The notes under the pieces were generated by a model. That model searched no databases. It was not told where the DNA came from and was given only the letters and a program-made list of their open reading frames with translations. The translations under genes and the position numbers were made by a program. From assembly GCA_030549495.1 (NCBI GenBank), contig JAUIRK010001053.1:62001-126000 (forward strand): 64,000 bases of DNA. Direction: 5' to 3'. Shown here in pieces: positions 12,681 to 33,600 of this stretch. This DNA is from Nectonema munidae. Its lineage: Eukaryota > Nematomorpha > Nectonematoida > Nectonematidae. Each line of letters opens with the position of its first letter. Position 1 is the first letter of the stretch.

Positions 12681-13088
12681 TGCTACAAAAATAGAAGCGT
12701 TTGAAGGCATGCAATATCTTATATATTATTAATAAATAATATTTGATACATGTTATAGGGTTAAGAAAGATATACATAATAATTTAAGGCATGCTAGGTT
12801 AGGAACAATCTACCCCTGGAATTTGACTCCATCCCTAAATGTTGTCCCTAGGATATATGTTTTAATATTGGAATGTATGTTTAAACGGTCCTACAAGCGG
12901 ACTCCTGTAGAGGCCAGATTACCGACTATGCCTAACCTAGCTCGTAAGATGAAACTGTTTTGGGACTTATACCTTGTGCCAATCCTAAATTTAAGTAGGC
13001 GGATCTAGAACTCAGAAAAAAAAACAGAACTATATCGCAGAACGCAGAATTCCCTATTGCTTGGGGGCTATTGTATATGGGTAGTCAC

Positions 13089-13925
13089 CTAGGATAATTT
13101 TTCTCTTTTTTTTTTAGCATATACCCACAAGAACGCTTCAGCCTGGGTTTGCGTGAGTTCCCAAGCTTGGCATAATTGTGGGCAATGCTTGTGTGTTCTT
13201 AATTTTTCTATAAACTTTTTATTTAATTTCTCCAACCTTTTCTGGAACCAAGAAAATGAGGTCCGGCTATGAGCAATAGTGAAAGGGTTGCTATAAACAG
13301 TCCAAAAAAGTTTATACACGAGGTCATCTATTTTGTTGGTCCAAGTTGAGAAAAGGCATCCCAAAATGGAGTTTCCATAAGTCAATTTCGGCATTGTTAG
13401 GATTTTAATGACCTTGCCTACCACCGTGGAATTGACCCCAAGGTCTTTAAGACATCCATATAGCGCTAGATCCTTTCCGTAAGGTATTTGCAAATACGCG
13501 GAACACGCTTAGCGAAGTAATATACACATATGTCGTCTGCGAAACTGATTATCCTAGCATAGATTGACTTATTGAAAGAGTCCCTAATATCAGATATGTA
13601 GAAGTTGAACAGAAGGGGGCTTAGAGGTGAACCTTGGGGGACCCCGCGGCCTAGGCTTATTCTCCTTGAAAATTTGTTATTTTTTCTGATCTGGAATGAG
13701 CGTCGAGAAAGGAAACTGTGAACTACCTTGAAGATGCATGATGGCACAAACATGCTACTAAGTTTGAACAGCAAACCCTCATGCCAGACCGTATCAAAAG
13801 TCTTCTCCAGGTCGTAAGATATCATCCCTACGTAGAGGCCATCATTTAAGCTTTTTGCAACATCATGATGCAAGGTAAGCAGAGCATGATTTGTTGATAA
13901 ACCTGAAATCAAATTTGAAGATTAA
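13089..13925 (-). pseudogene. LINE reverse transcriptase remnant with internal deletion
   Basis: The frame 13912-13466 contains the RT palm: 'ISYDLEKTFDTVWHEGLLFKL', 'GVPQGSPLSPLLFNFYISDI' and the intact catalytic box 'ISFADDICVYY'. The frame then shifts into 13493-13089, which is the C-terminal region ('LTYGNSILGCLF', then a lysine-rich tail). The sequence between the palm and the C-terminal part is far too short, so several hundred bases are missing. Jockey/CR1-like in style. Inactive fragment. Confidence 0.82.
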
Positions 13926-16880
13926 ACCGAATACATTGAAAAAATTTATTTGAAAAGTTATAAAGCATACTTATTGAATAAATGAATAATATCGATTGTA
14001 CTTTTTCCTAAAATTAAAGTTTCTTAAGGTCTTGTTGTGAGGATATCTCCAAAAACAACATGGCAAATTTATAGTGAAAACTCATCATTATAATAAGAAT
14101 ATAAAAAAAGCTCTACATTTAACGCCATCTAAATTTCTCTTTGCATGCTTCAAAAGACGTCTTCTCTATGAGTGCATAACGTGTGATTAACCTCCTCAAC
14201 ATTGAAGAAAATAATGAATGCTTCGCCTAGGCCCTTCTCTTAACCCTTTTGTGGCTAGTGTATCATATATGATACATAAACAATTCTACCTTCATCTGCT
14301 TTTTCAAATAGTTTTATATAATATGAATCTTCTGCTTTTTAATAAATATCCTCTACTTTTTCTCGTCACGAAATAAAGCACATGAGAAGAAAGCTCTCCC
14401 CCCCCCCCCCCCTCTTACGTGGCCAGTAAAACAAACATGCAGCTGCAATGCGTAAGTATACATTCATTTGATATCAACATTGAAATACTACACTCACTGT
14501 AAGAATGAGTGTGCGTCCTAAAATCCGCGTATAAAGTTTCTACCCACATTCACCCCATTTCCACACAAGTAGGTGTGGGTAAGGCCTAGATTCCCTGCAT
14601 TCTAATATCCATATATTTGAAGGGGGAGACCCATGTGGGTTAATCCACATAGCGCCCAACCTTAATATGGGTGGGTGAGGTATGCGCGTCCATTGACATG
14701 TTTAATGATTTGTATCTGTATGCCTTTCTTTGTTTAAATCATGCATTTTTCAAAAGTATTGCTGTTATTTTCATTCAATGTATTCTTTTCCTATTTCTCA
14801 GTGAAACTTATTTCTCATGTATATTTCAAATAGTGATGGCTTTGCTTTTTAATTTGATATCCTTTACCCTAACCATATGTAACCATAATATATATAACAT
14901 ATAATATATAGCGATATATATATATACTCGCATTTTTCTAATCTTAATTGTCAAGTTTTTCGATTCTGTTTTGATGATGAGATCTGCAAATAAATTTTTC
15001 TTCTTCTTCTTCCTCCATAACAAAAAATTGGAACTTTCTTTCTATTCACAATACTTCTCAGCATTCTCATCTTTATAAACTTACTTCTATAAACTACGAA
15101 AACATTGTTTCATATTTACCCCAAAAAGACGAATGTCTGAAAAACTACGCATATCAATTTTTTTAGCAAAAAGATTTAAAATTTACTCAAATTTATACAC
15201 TCTACATAAATAACATTTGACACATGGAATAATTATTTATAGAAGAGAAATTTTAAATTTTTATAAGAAGGAGGATATGAAAGTGTTCTTTGTTATATTG
15301 AATTGAGAGTGCAAAGAATAAGATAAGGCAAAAGGACTGTAATGTAAAGTAAGAAATTTTCGTGGACTTTGATTTCGGGAAATTCGCAAACACAAAAAAT
15401 TCTCCCAATTAAACTCCGTGAACTTAATTTCCAGAGTTACACGTTTTCCTATATGGAATTTTTTATAACATCTTTCATATATAATATTAAAAATCGGTGT
15501 AATTTCGATAGTAAGGGCTCACCAAGTTAAACAACTAACTTTTACACTATATATATACCATTTTTACTTTTAAAAGTTCGTCCTTTTTCACTTTAAGTTT
15601 GTTTTTTAAGTTGATTTCTCTCTTATTAAGATAGTTTGCGCAATAATACCAAATAAATTTGTGCTTTTTTGTTTCAAAGTTTTTATAAAAAAACTAAAAA
15701 GTAAAAACTCATTTTTGAACAAATAGAAAATTTAAGTTCAATGTTAAGTTTATTTGCTAAAATTAGATATTTTTTATTTATTTTTTTAAGCCGAAAAGTT
15801 GTTTAATTAAGAATTCATTAATTTAATTTTATGTGAAAATTTATGTGTATTTATATCGCTCGGCTAAATGATAGTATAAACACTACATGTGTTACTTTCT
15901 TTCTGTTGTTATGTATGCCAAAGTGTATACTCAAGTTAAATAAACGAATAAAAAACACGCTCAAAGTAGAAAAACAATCTTAAAATGAAAAAAAAAACAA
16001 ACTTAAAGTGAAAATAGACAAACTTAAGGTAAAAATGGAACATCTAAAATTTTGATGATGTTTATTCGTTAAATCAACCAATTTGTGAACCATAATGAAT
16101 TCGCGAAATTATGCAAATAGACTTTACAGTATATGCCAACTTCCTTTTGAGAGAAAATCAAAATAAGTTGTTAAATCAATAGTACCTTTTAATAAATTTC
16201 AAAAATTGGGACAAAAGATTTTGTAGCGTGATTGTTTCTTTTCACGTTGTTATACGTCTCACACGCGGATATTATTTTAAAAACGGAAAAAGAGGATCTG
16301 AGTGGGAAAGAAGCGGAAAACTTTTTCCACTACTACACTTCATTTTGAATTGAAAGTCGGAGGAGAATGCTTTGTTTTAGATATAAAGAAGAATATAATC
16401 GTTGACAATCTCAATAGTGGAAGAGAAGAGAGTGAGTGATGATGATGATGTTGTGAAGAGGCAAACCAGGACAATGAATGCCTGAGTTGATGAAGTTGAC
16501 AATTTGATTCGATTTATAATTATCATTACGTATTAATAACATAGCGCTTATTGCAATAAATAATAATGGTATTGAAGTGGGATGCGATTCCTTCCTCATT
16601 CACATGCTAAAGGAGCAGGCTGTATACTTATATATCGGATTTTAAGCGTCAAAATCTAAGATACGGCGCGCGGTATCATCTCTAAATGCGAAATTATGCA
16701 TTGCACTTAAATCACTTTCATTGATTCTGAGCTTTGAAAACGCTTATTTATTTATATATAAATATGTTCGTAGTATCCAAAGCTGAGTCTATTGATTTAA
16801 TAAAAGTAGAAGCTTAGTAGTACTCGCTCCTCGTATCACTACTTCCTTCTTTCCTTTCTTACTCTCATTTGCTTTTACAG
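13926..16880. other. Intergenic stretch upstream of complexin
   Basis: AT-rich with no supported coding exon. It holds a degenerate piggyBac-type MITE at 14240 and a 15-base C run at 14398-14412. The 5' UTR exon or promoter of complexin may lie here, but I cannot place it. Confidence 0.4.
14240..14373. mobile_element. Degenerate piggyBac-type MITE
   Basis: Starts TTAACCCTTTTGTGGC and contains CATCTGCTTTTTCAAATAG and CTTCTGCTTTTTAATA, which correspond (in complement) to the internal text of the 3.86 kb and 35.61 kb copies. It fades at TTTCTCGTCACGAAA without a closing TTAA. Confidence 0.5.
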
Positions 16881-16907
16881 GACCCGCAGTGCTAACACTT
16901 CGACGTG

Positions 16908-25016
<8,109 letters not shown>

Positions 25017-25229
25017 TGAAAGTCTCCTGGAAAGATGCGCTAAAATGCCGTTTGTCGTTCACTCTACTCGTTTTCTTCCGTACTTTTATTTGAAATGCTC
25101 ATTACTGTATAAAAATAATATATTTATCCTGTCTCTCTCACAATTCAAAAAATAAATTTGCTATCGTAAGTGTCTCAAATTTTGCCTCCACAACTTTACA
25201 ACGTGTTTTAGTAAAGTTCACGAATGACC

Positions 25230-26970
25230 TGGTAAAGATTTCAATTTTCGGCCACCCCCCTCTAATTGTGAATTTTCCAGATTCTATATCTTTTTTTATA
25301 GTATATTTAAAAGTCTTATTTGGCTTTTTCCATATTTACTTTTATTGTTTTTTTAAGGTTGAGTCTTAGAATGAATATTTAAAATCCATTTTTTCAATAA
25401 TTCCCACTTCTTTGATATAATAATGCAAATTTGAGCTATATTTGTTCAGAGATAACTGAAAGAGATAAATTAATGTAATAGAATAGACAAGTTAGGAAAA
25501 ATTTCCTTATTATTTTTGATAAATTCAATTTAAAAAATCAAGTCTTTTATTCCAGAAATCAAATGTATAACATTTTTATTTAATGTTTTCGTGTTTTATA
25601 TATCAAGATTGTAATTTTTCGACACTTTCATGTTAATAAAACTTGGTACAAATAATTTCACTTTCATGTATCATTTATATCGTAAAAATTAGGGATTGGA
25701 AAACCTCATTTATATAAATTTAAAAGGTTTATAGCAAATATTCTTCCAAAAATTTAAACCACGAATTTCTATTTAAAAGCGCCAAATTTAAATTCACGTC
25801 TTCATACCTGTCAATCCATAGACCCATATCCTAAATAAATTTTCAAAGAATTTACTTTACTATCTGAATATATGTGTAGGTAGAATATGAAGATTATTAT
25901 ATAAGATGATTCTTTGTTTTTCTGTGTTACTACTAATCAAGCTTGGTAACATTTCGTTGTTAAAAATTTAATTTTAGGCAACAATGCATCTCAGTACAGA
26001 GTAATCAATCCACCTAACCAATTCATTTGATATGAACCACGCGTGTTGGCAATTAGTGAGATGAGAATTATCTTTTAGCTCCTAATCAATATTGCATCGG
26101 ATAGCGGAGTTGTCGAATAATCTGCTGTGAGATAAAAGGTCTAACTGTATTACCAATGAGTCCTCTAATACAACCCTTTCCATATTGTCTTTAGAAGACA
26201 AAGACATCTTTAACTTTTTTGATTTGGTTTCAATGGCAAGTAGCATGGAAAACGCCTACTCACACTCATATATAGTGGTAATCGAATCAGAGCGTTCAGA
26301 GTCTCTCCCATTTCAATCGAAAAATCGCTGAGATATTTCAGAAAAACATGTTTTGCACCTCCTCAATCATTAACCAAATCAATAAACTGTTCTTGAATTA
26401 AGAAGTCTTCTGAAGCCAAATTACTAATCGAGATTATGAACAGGTTTTTTGATAGTATTTTTCAAATTTTTGTAGTTTAGGAAAATGAAGAGAAATTTTC
26501 ATAAACCTTTATCTTCAAATATTTCTCTTACAATTGTTCTACTTGTCATATACATATTGTACGTAAACGCAAGGCTGAGCTAAGTTGTAGCATCCGTCGT
26601 TTCAACAAGCTAAATTGCAAAAAAGCTAGAAATCGAATTCCTAATCCAACCATTTCCTTATGTTGTGGGACTTTTTGAAAACAGTTACCTTTTGCAACTT
26701 TATAGAAGGCTTTCACACCTGGTTTGGGGCAATCGTTCAGCTTGTCGTTTAAAATAGTCAATTGTTTTGTTTACTGAACAACTCGAGTGCTTCACTTCCA
26801 TTGCAAGAAGCTTTACTTGACTGACTTTAAAAAATGGATGCTAATATTTCAGGACACAAAAGACACTTATGTTCTTCTTCCCCATCAGACGTTAATGCAG
26901 TAAAATCAAATTTCAAGTATGACTCGTCATATTTTATTTTTTGAGCCATTAAGAAAAGTGCACATTTACA
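25230..26970 (-). pseudogene. hAT transposase remnant, copy A
   Basis: Highly broken minus-strand relative of the 42.6-45.7 kb copy. Recognisable pieces are the zinc-finger N-terminus at about 26960-26850 (DESYLKFDFTALTSDGEEEH, then CLLCPEILAS), the middle at 26761-26546 (PQHKEMVGLGIRFLAFLQ) and the C-terminal dimerisation piece near 26310-26180 (ECEYAFSMLLAIETKS). The downstream non-coding part (25270-26160) also aligns with 42650-43700. The two copies are therefore diverged insertions of one element and not a local duplication of host sequence. Confidence 0.75.
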
Positions 26971-27500
26971 TCTATAAAATCAGGTCTGAAAACTCCAGCA
27001 TTGTACAATTCGATGAAATGCGTAATATGATATAAGATTACAACCATTTTAGTCACTTCCTAATAGTGGTAAAATAATTTAAACATTTTCTTGAAGGAAT
27101 CACACGGACTACTTTGGGAAAAACTGTACAATCACAACAGAATGTGAGGTAAATATTACCTAGGATTTACATCAGCAATCTGAGCTCAATTTCAAATATG
27201 CGAACTTAGAAAGAGGGGAATATAAAAATTGATAAAAAATTTATTAACATTAAAATAAAACCTTAGACTACGCTAAAATGCTTTAGATCTTAAAAAAATT
27301 GTTCTTCAATGTGATACATTAAAGATTCGTATATTCAGAGTAAATAGTCTTGAACACTAAAATCTCCACAACACGTAGGAATAAATATATATATTCGAGT
27401 TGTGTATAATTGATAGAAGGAGGCTTGATGCAAAGATGAAAAGGAATTGTTGAAAGCTGAAATGGATGAGAGCTGGAGTTGTAAAGTGTGATAGGCGGTA

Positions 27501-27632
27501 TCAGTTGGATATCTCCATTAAGGAAAACTCATCAAAACGGGTACGTAGCCACTGTTTCATCATTGGCAAATCACTAATGAGTTTATCGCAGATACACATC
27601 TTATTGGGACTTTGGTATTTCTTCCAAACAGC
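27501..27632 (-). CDS. Cyclin last exon
   Basis: 43 codons plus TGA (complement of 27501-27503), with acceptor TATATCTTTTAG before 27632. It begins AVWKKYQSPNK, the terminal 'AVxxKYS' helix of cyclins, and ends FDEFSLMEISN. Its 3' end faces the complexin 3' end about 2.5 kb away. Confidence 0.86.
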   Translation of the reverse strand, partial: AVWKKYQSPNKMCICDKLISDLPMMKQWLRTRFDEFSLMEISN

Positions 27633-30600
27633 CTAAAAGATATACAAAGGTTAGGTATGGTAACGCAGTTCACATAAAACTATTTGCAACTGGTTGACTC
27701 ACGAGTTCAATACTAGTGTTTGTCAAATTTGTCTCTCTTTTTAAGAAAATGAATTAAAGTTTCTTTTAAAGTCTTCTTGTTGATAAGAGGGAAAATATAT
27801 GAAATAGCTTATCGCATACTTTTACAAAAAATTTGACAGATATGAACACAATAACTGTAGACATATGAAACATATAATGTTCACACGAAAGTGAAGAGAA
27901 ACTCCATTTAGGTGTCAGATGAATCAAAAAAATTCAACGACTTCACTTCAGATAATCTAGAACAGGGGCTGGGAACCTTTTTGACTAAAAGAGCCCAAAA
28001 AACACATAATTAAAATCTAATCTTCTGAGAACCATATATATTTTTAAATATTGATTACAACTAAATGGAAAAAGAAGACCAACAATTTTATAGTATAATA
28101 AGACTCTGAATTTATTTTAAACAACATTGTTTTATCGAAGCTATTTATTAATAAGCAAAGTCTGCATCATCATCAGCTTTATTTGTGTCGTCGTGATTCG
28201 TAATGATGACGAAATTAAGAGAGTGTAGAATTGGCAAGAAGGATATGCATTATCGCAATACCTCCCTTTATTCTGAAGGCCACATGATTTATCTGAGAGC
28301 CAGATGCATTCATCAAAAGAGCCATGTCTGGCTCGCGAGCCATAGGTTCCCGACCCCTGTCCTAGAACCTTTTTAGCTCGAGTATGCTTTTCCAAAAAAA
28401 CAATTTTTATAGTTTGATTTTTTGCAATCATATTTGTTTTATACAGCGTAATGGTATAATTCTATTGACATCAACAATTTATTCTGTATAACAATATATC
28501 AACCTCGAACATTTAAAACACACGTTCAATCTCTGAATAGCTCTCTATTATTAGTCTTGATTTATCCTCGTATTGAGCTCTAAAATAAGAAAAAGTCATA
28601 AATGTTCTTCTTCGGGATAACTTTTTAAAAAAGTAGGAATCTCTCTCTTTAGTGGGTCTTAAGAAAATTTCAAGCAAACTAAACGAATTCTTACTCTAAA
28701 ATCGTAATCCTACTGTAATTAAATTGATATAATATTTGCCTAACTTCACTTTAGAACATATGGGCCACAAGAAGAAGGTTCTACCAGTTAAAACGCTTTT
28801 TTGCCAGTGTACAATGCAAATGCAGCATTTCACACAATGATTAATACCTTTCAAACATCTTAAATCACCTATTAGAGATCTTTATTAGCATCTTCAATGC
28901 AACTACTAAAATTAACCAATTAAAAACATAAAATAACCTATTTTTATGTAATATTTTTATTAGATTTTATGATTTCAATACAAGAGACAGACATGACAAA
29001 ATTTCTGCTATAAGATTTCTTTATGATGAATTTTTTGAAAAATGCCATAAGTATTGGACCGCTTTAGACACAGTTACACTTGACGAAAAATTAATTAAAC
29101 TTAGAGGCGGTTGTCCTGTCAAAGTGTATGATTCAAATAAATCAGGTCATTATGGAATTAAAATGTATGGATGATTCAAAAACTCTTCAGTAATGAAACC
29201 TGAAATATATGTTTGTGGACTTGCAGATAAGAGTTAGTTTTCTAGCTTAGAAATTTGTTCAAAAAGTGATTTAACTCAAGGATGTGGGGGTATCTTTAGA
29301 CCGTTTCTTTACTTCTCATGAGCTAGCAAAATGGGCCCTCCAATCGAATTTAACAATTTGTGGCGGTGTAAATCCTAATCGTAAGTGTGTACCAATTTTA
29401 CTAAAGCCCGAATATTTACGAGGTTTAAACTTACAAGAAACAGAAAGTAAAATTCTAGTTGATTGTTTCAACAGAATGGCAAGGGATTATACATGCTATA
29501 AACCAAGCAAACGCTGGACTATGGCTGTACTTGCCAACTATTTGGACATAGCTGCTTATAATTCTTGGATAATTTTTCCTGGGCTTTTTTTTCTTCCAAA
29601 AAAAGGGATAGGAAAGTTGTTTTTTTAAAGTTTATCTCGCAACTTATGGGAACAATAAGAAATATTTTATCCTACTTTGGATGTCACTACTTTTCTGAAA
29701 TTTTAGAGAGCCGTTCTTCAAGTAGAGGTTAGTGTCATACATCTGATCGTAGGCCGCGCGTAAGTATTTGAAGAAACATTCTTTGTTAGTATGCCCTGAA
29801 TGTAATTCTGTTGACTAATTATAATTATAATTTAAAATCATGCACCTTGCTTTGCTTATTATCATTTTTGTTATGCTTCATTTCAAATAAATTAATTTTT
29901 CTCTATAAAAATAATAGTTGACAAAATCCACTTTCTTCAAATTTTAGACATATTTGTTGTTAAATTCAGTCATTTTGTCTTAAGAGAGACGTCATTATCA
30001 AGATTGAAAATTTAAGAAAATTCTTGCTAAAATAGACTTTTTATGTTTCAAACAGATTTTTTTTAATTTTAAGTGAATTATAAAAGAGAATCTAAAGTAA
30101 AACGAATTCATGCATTACTAATTTCATAAACACTAATTAAAAATCGTATAAACCAAATAAAACATTTATCATAACATATTTATTGATGTCGAATCAAAGA
30201 ATGAATGAATTTAATACAATTAATGTGCTTTTTCATATGGGCTTACATATTTTTTTGATAGCGAAAATTCATGTTGAAAAAACAAACGGCAGTACGCGAA
30301 GGTTAATAACGATATTTTACGAATAAACTTGAAAAATACATAAACAGTAATTTTATTTATTTTAAATTCTTATGCTAACTTTTTTAAAAAGCCATCAATC
30401 AATGCTTGTGTCATTTAATCTAAATCTCACATTTGTGATTCAAGGAGAACAGCTGAAAAAGGCTCTCTTGAACTCAACTGAAATGGATAAATTATGTTTA
30501 AATTGTTAAGGTTATATAAATTATTTATCTCCATTTCTTCATCTTCATCATTTTTAGCATTCATTTTCATTTTTTTCCTATTATCTTTTCTTCCCATGAA

Positions 30601-33600
30601 ACTATTAAAATCCTTCTGTAGCACCATCAGTGGCGGATCCAGAAATTTCTTATAGGGGGGCGAAATCTATTTAAATTTTTTGCAATTTTGCTAAGTCTTC
30701 AGAGAATACGACAGCTGTATTATGTCTTTTAGAATTCGACTTGTCATATCATTGATATAAACGTAATCAACTACCAACAAGTATTGTTTTAGGAAAAAGC
30801 AAAATTAGTAAGGGTAATTTTCGAAGCCATTTTTCAAAGGGGGGCCTAGGCCCATAAGCCCCTGAGCACCATAACTCAAAACTCGTCGTTTTATTTTCTA
30901 TTTCTTTATCATAATCCATGTTTCACATCCATAACGTGTTCCTGACCTTATTAACTAAGTTTGTTTACGAATTAAAACATATTAAAAATATATCAATAGA
31001 AAATATCATTTCATGTATGATAAGAGAAAAGGGCGTAAAGAGTGTACCTTATGTTTAGACTTGGAAGATCGTTCAATCATGTGAACGTACAAACGCATGC
31101 ACGGCAACAACTCGTCTTCTTCAAACCGAGCAAAGTAGGTTAGCGTATTCGTCTAAAAAACAAGACGCGTTTTACGAAAAGAAAATAGTAAAGTGGCGGC
31201 AAAATGGCATGCGCGCACTTGAAGTTGGAGATTTGTGTAAAATGATCTATATGATTATTATTATTTAACTGCCAGTATGGGCACACAAGAAAAGAATATT
31301 CTTCCATAACTGAACGAATAGAGAATCACCAAGGAATGATGAGTGGATCGAAAGTGCCTTACGCTTCAAACACTACGATATTTGCAAGCTAAGTAATAGT
31401 TATTAATTTAATTCAGTGGGTTTCATTAGTTAACGCAATCCTTAAGATCGTTATTTACTTTATTTGCCGTATATTCAAGTTAGTACTTATTCCGTTTCTT
31501 TTAGATACTTAGTTAACCCTTTGAAGACCGGAATTTTCAAGACGAATTGTCTGTTTACTTTTCCATCGTACATTTATACACTAGAACCTACGTTTTACGT
31601 ACGGCACGGGACCGAACGGCGGACGTAAAACGTAGGATTCGTAAAATCCAGGTTGACCTTTAAATTGACACACAACACCAAAATCCTAGCCTGGATCACA
31701 CATGGTCACCACACCGTGTACGACGTGAGGGACTATGGCAGCTAAAAAAGACTTATAAAGAACTTTATAAACTTTTTAATACATAAAATCACAAAGAAAA
31801 AATTTAATGACCAAAAAGATGGCGTCATCCAGAGGCGTAGCTAGTGGGGGCGCCAGGGGCGGTCCGCCCCGGGCGGCAGATTTTAAGGGGCGGCATTTTG
31901 TCCTAAGGTCATTTGTTAAAATATTCCATTTAATTTTTAGTTTAAATTTTCTGTTCAATTTAATCGATTCCAGTTTTTTGTGACTGTTTTAATTTTAGTG
32001 GAGGGGGTCAAAAAGGCACTCCCCCCGTCACTGATAGGTTTAAGGGGTCCAAATTTTAGTATAAAAGTTGCAATCAAATCTGAGCTCTTTTTTGGCTTAC
32101 AACGATTTATCTATTAATAAAAAAATGTAAAAAATTTATTATTAGAGGAAAAAAACCTGACCGTTAGCGTACGGACTTGAATTTTTGGAGGCTTTTGAAA
32201 CTCAACGTCATAAAGGGCGGCAGATTTTACAACCGCCCCGGGCGGCAAAAGTGTTAGCTACGCCTCTGGCGTCATCGATCATTTGGCGAGGACGTAAAAT
32301 CAAAGGGAACGTAAAACGTAGGTTCTACGTAAAGCAAACGATTTTCGTCGCTGCTTAGGTTGGTTCTTTCCGTTACGAACTCTTGCTTTGTATAGAATTG
32401 AATATAGAGTGTTGTAGACGTCTGCGTTCCCTTTGAGAACACTGGTACTAGATGCGTTCATTAAACAAATAGTGATAAAAAGTATGCTCATTTCTTTTTT
32501 TCAAAAGCAGATAGTAACTAATAGGAATCTCTAATGCACATCAAGCACCAAAAAAAAATTAACTTAGAATCGTTTGTAGGCATGCACTTCCAAAAATTAT
32601 TTCTAATTGTAGGATGAAAGGAGGCTTCTAAAAAAAAGTGAACGTTCATCGTTAAAGTCATTCTATCAATTTGCCAGGTATTTTTTTATCAGTCTATGTT
32701 TAACATTTCCTCATTTAAAATGTACAATTTTTTTGTTTACAACCATGTCTTCCTTGTCTGATCTCCTCAAAACCAACAATGTCAACACTTCGATGCGACT
32801 GAATGCTTATTTAGAATCAAGTTTTCTCCCCTACGACGGCACTGAGTATGAAACATTTGAAGAAGGAGAAAATTATCTTGCTACTACTGCTCAGAGCATC
32901 TATGATATCAATACTCATGTAGCTACTTCGGGCGACTTCCATCATTGCATTAGCTCATATCTCTTTTGCATTTCCCAAAAAATGGTTTATCCCAATGATG
33001 CTGTCATACTATCTCGTCCCGGGCCTGATAGAATAAGTCCTGAGAATTTAAGAAAACTTCTCTTTAACTCTTATTGTTGTTTACATTACATTCTTCGACC
33101 CACCGCCCTAAAAAGTCTGACGAACAATGCCTTTGTTAGGAGGTATAAAGCAGCCATATCTGCTACACGGTTCAACGAGGCTCTGTTCTCAACAACTATG
33201 ACTTTTACAACATTAGAGGCCATGAATTGGGTGTTCGGACAGATCACCATCAAAATTCCAGCTACGCGAGTTTTGTCGTGGATCCAATTAGATTCAACTT
33301 CTCAAATTATGGCTGAACTTAAGAACCAATTAATCATGGTGGCGTCGTTTTCCGGTATGCATACCATAGAATTGACTTCAAACTATCTAAAATCAAGAAA
33401 CCCTGCTATCTGCTTGCCCGAAGTGGCCAAAGAAACTAAGGTCTTCAAGGCAAATTATGATCGCCTCAAGAAGAAACACCAGCAAGATTTTGAACATTTG
33501 CGAATCCTTCATCCGCAAGACTTAGCACTTCTTCACTCTACCCGCTACCCTTGCTTGACATATGCTGCTATCGAGTATTCTCTCATAAACGGTTCTCTAG

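Noticed and set aside
14671..15023. ORFs at 14671-14904 (+) and 14826-15023 (-)
   Set aside because: AT-rich, hydrophobic or lysine-rich chance frames overlapping each other, with no family signal.
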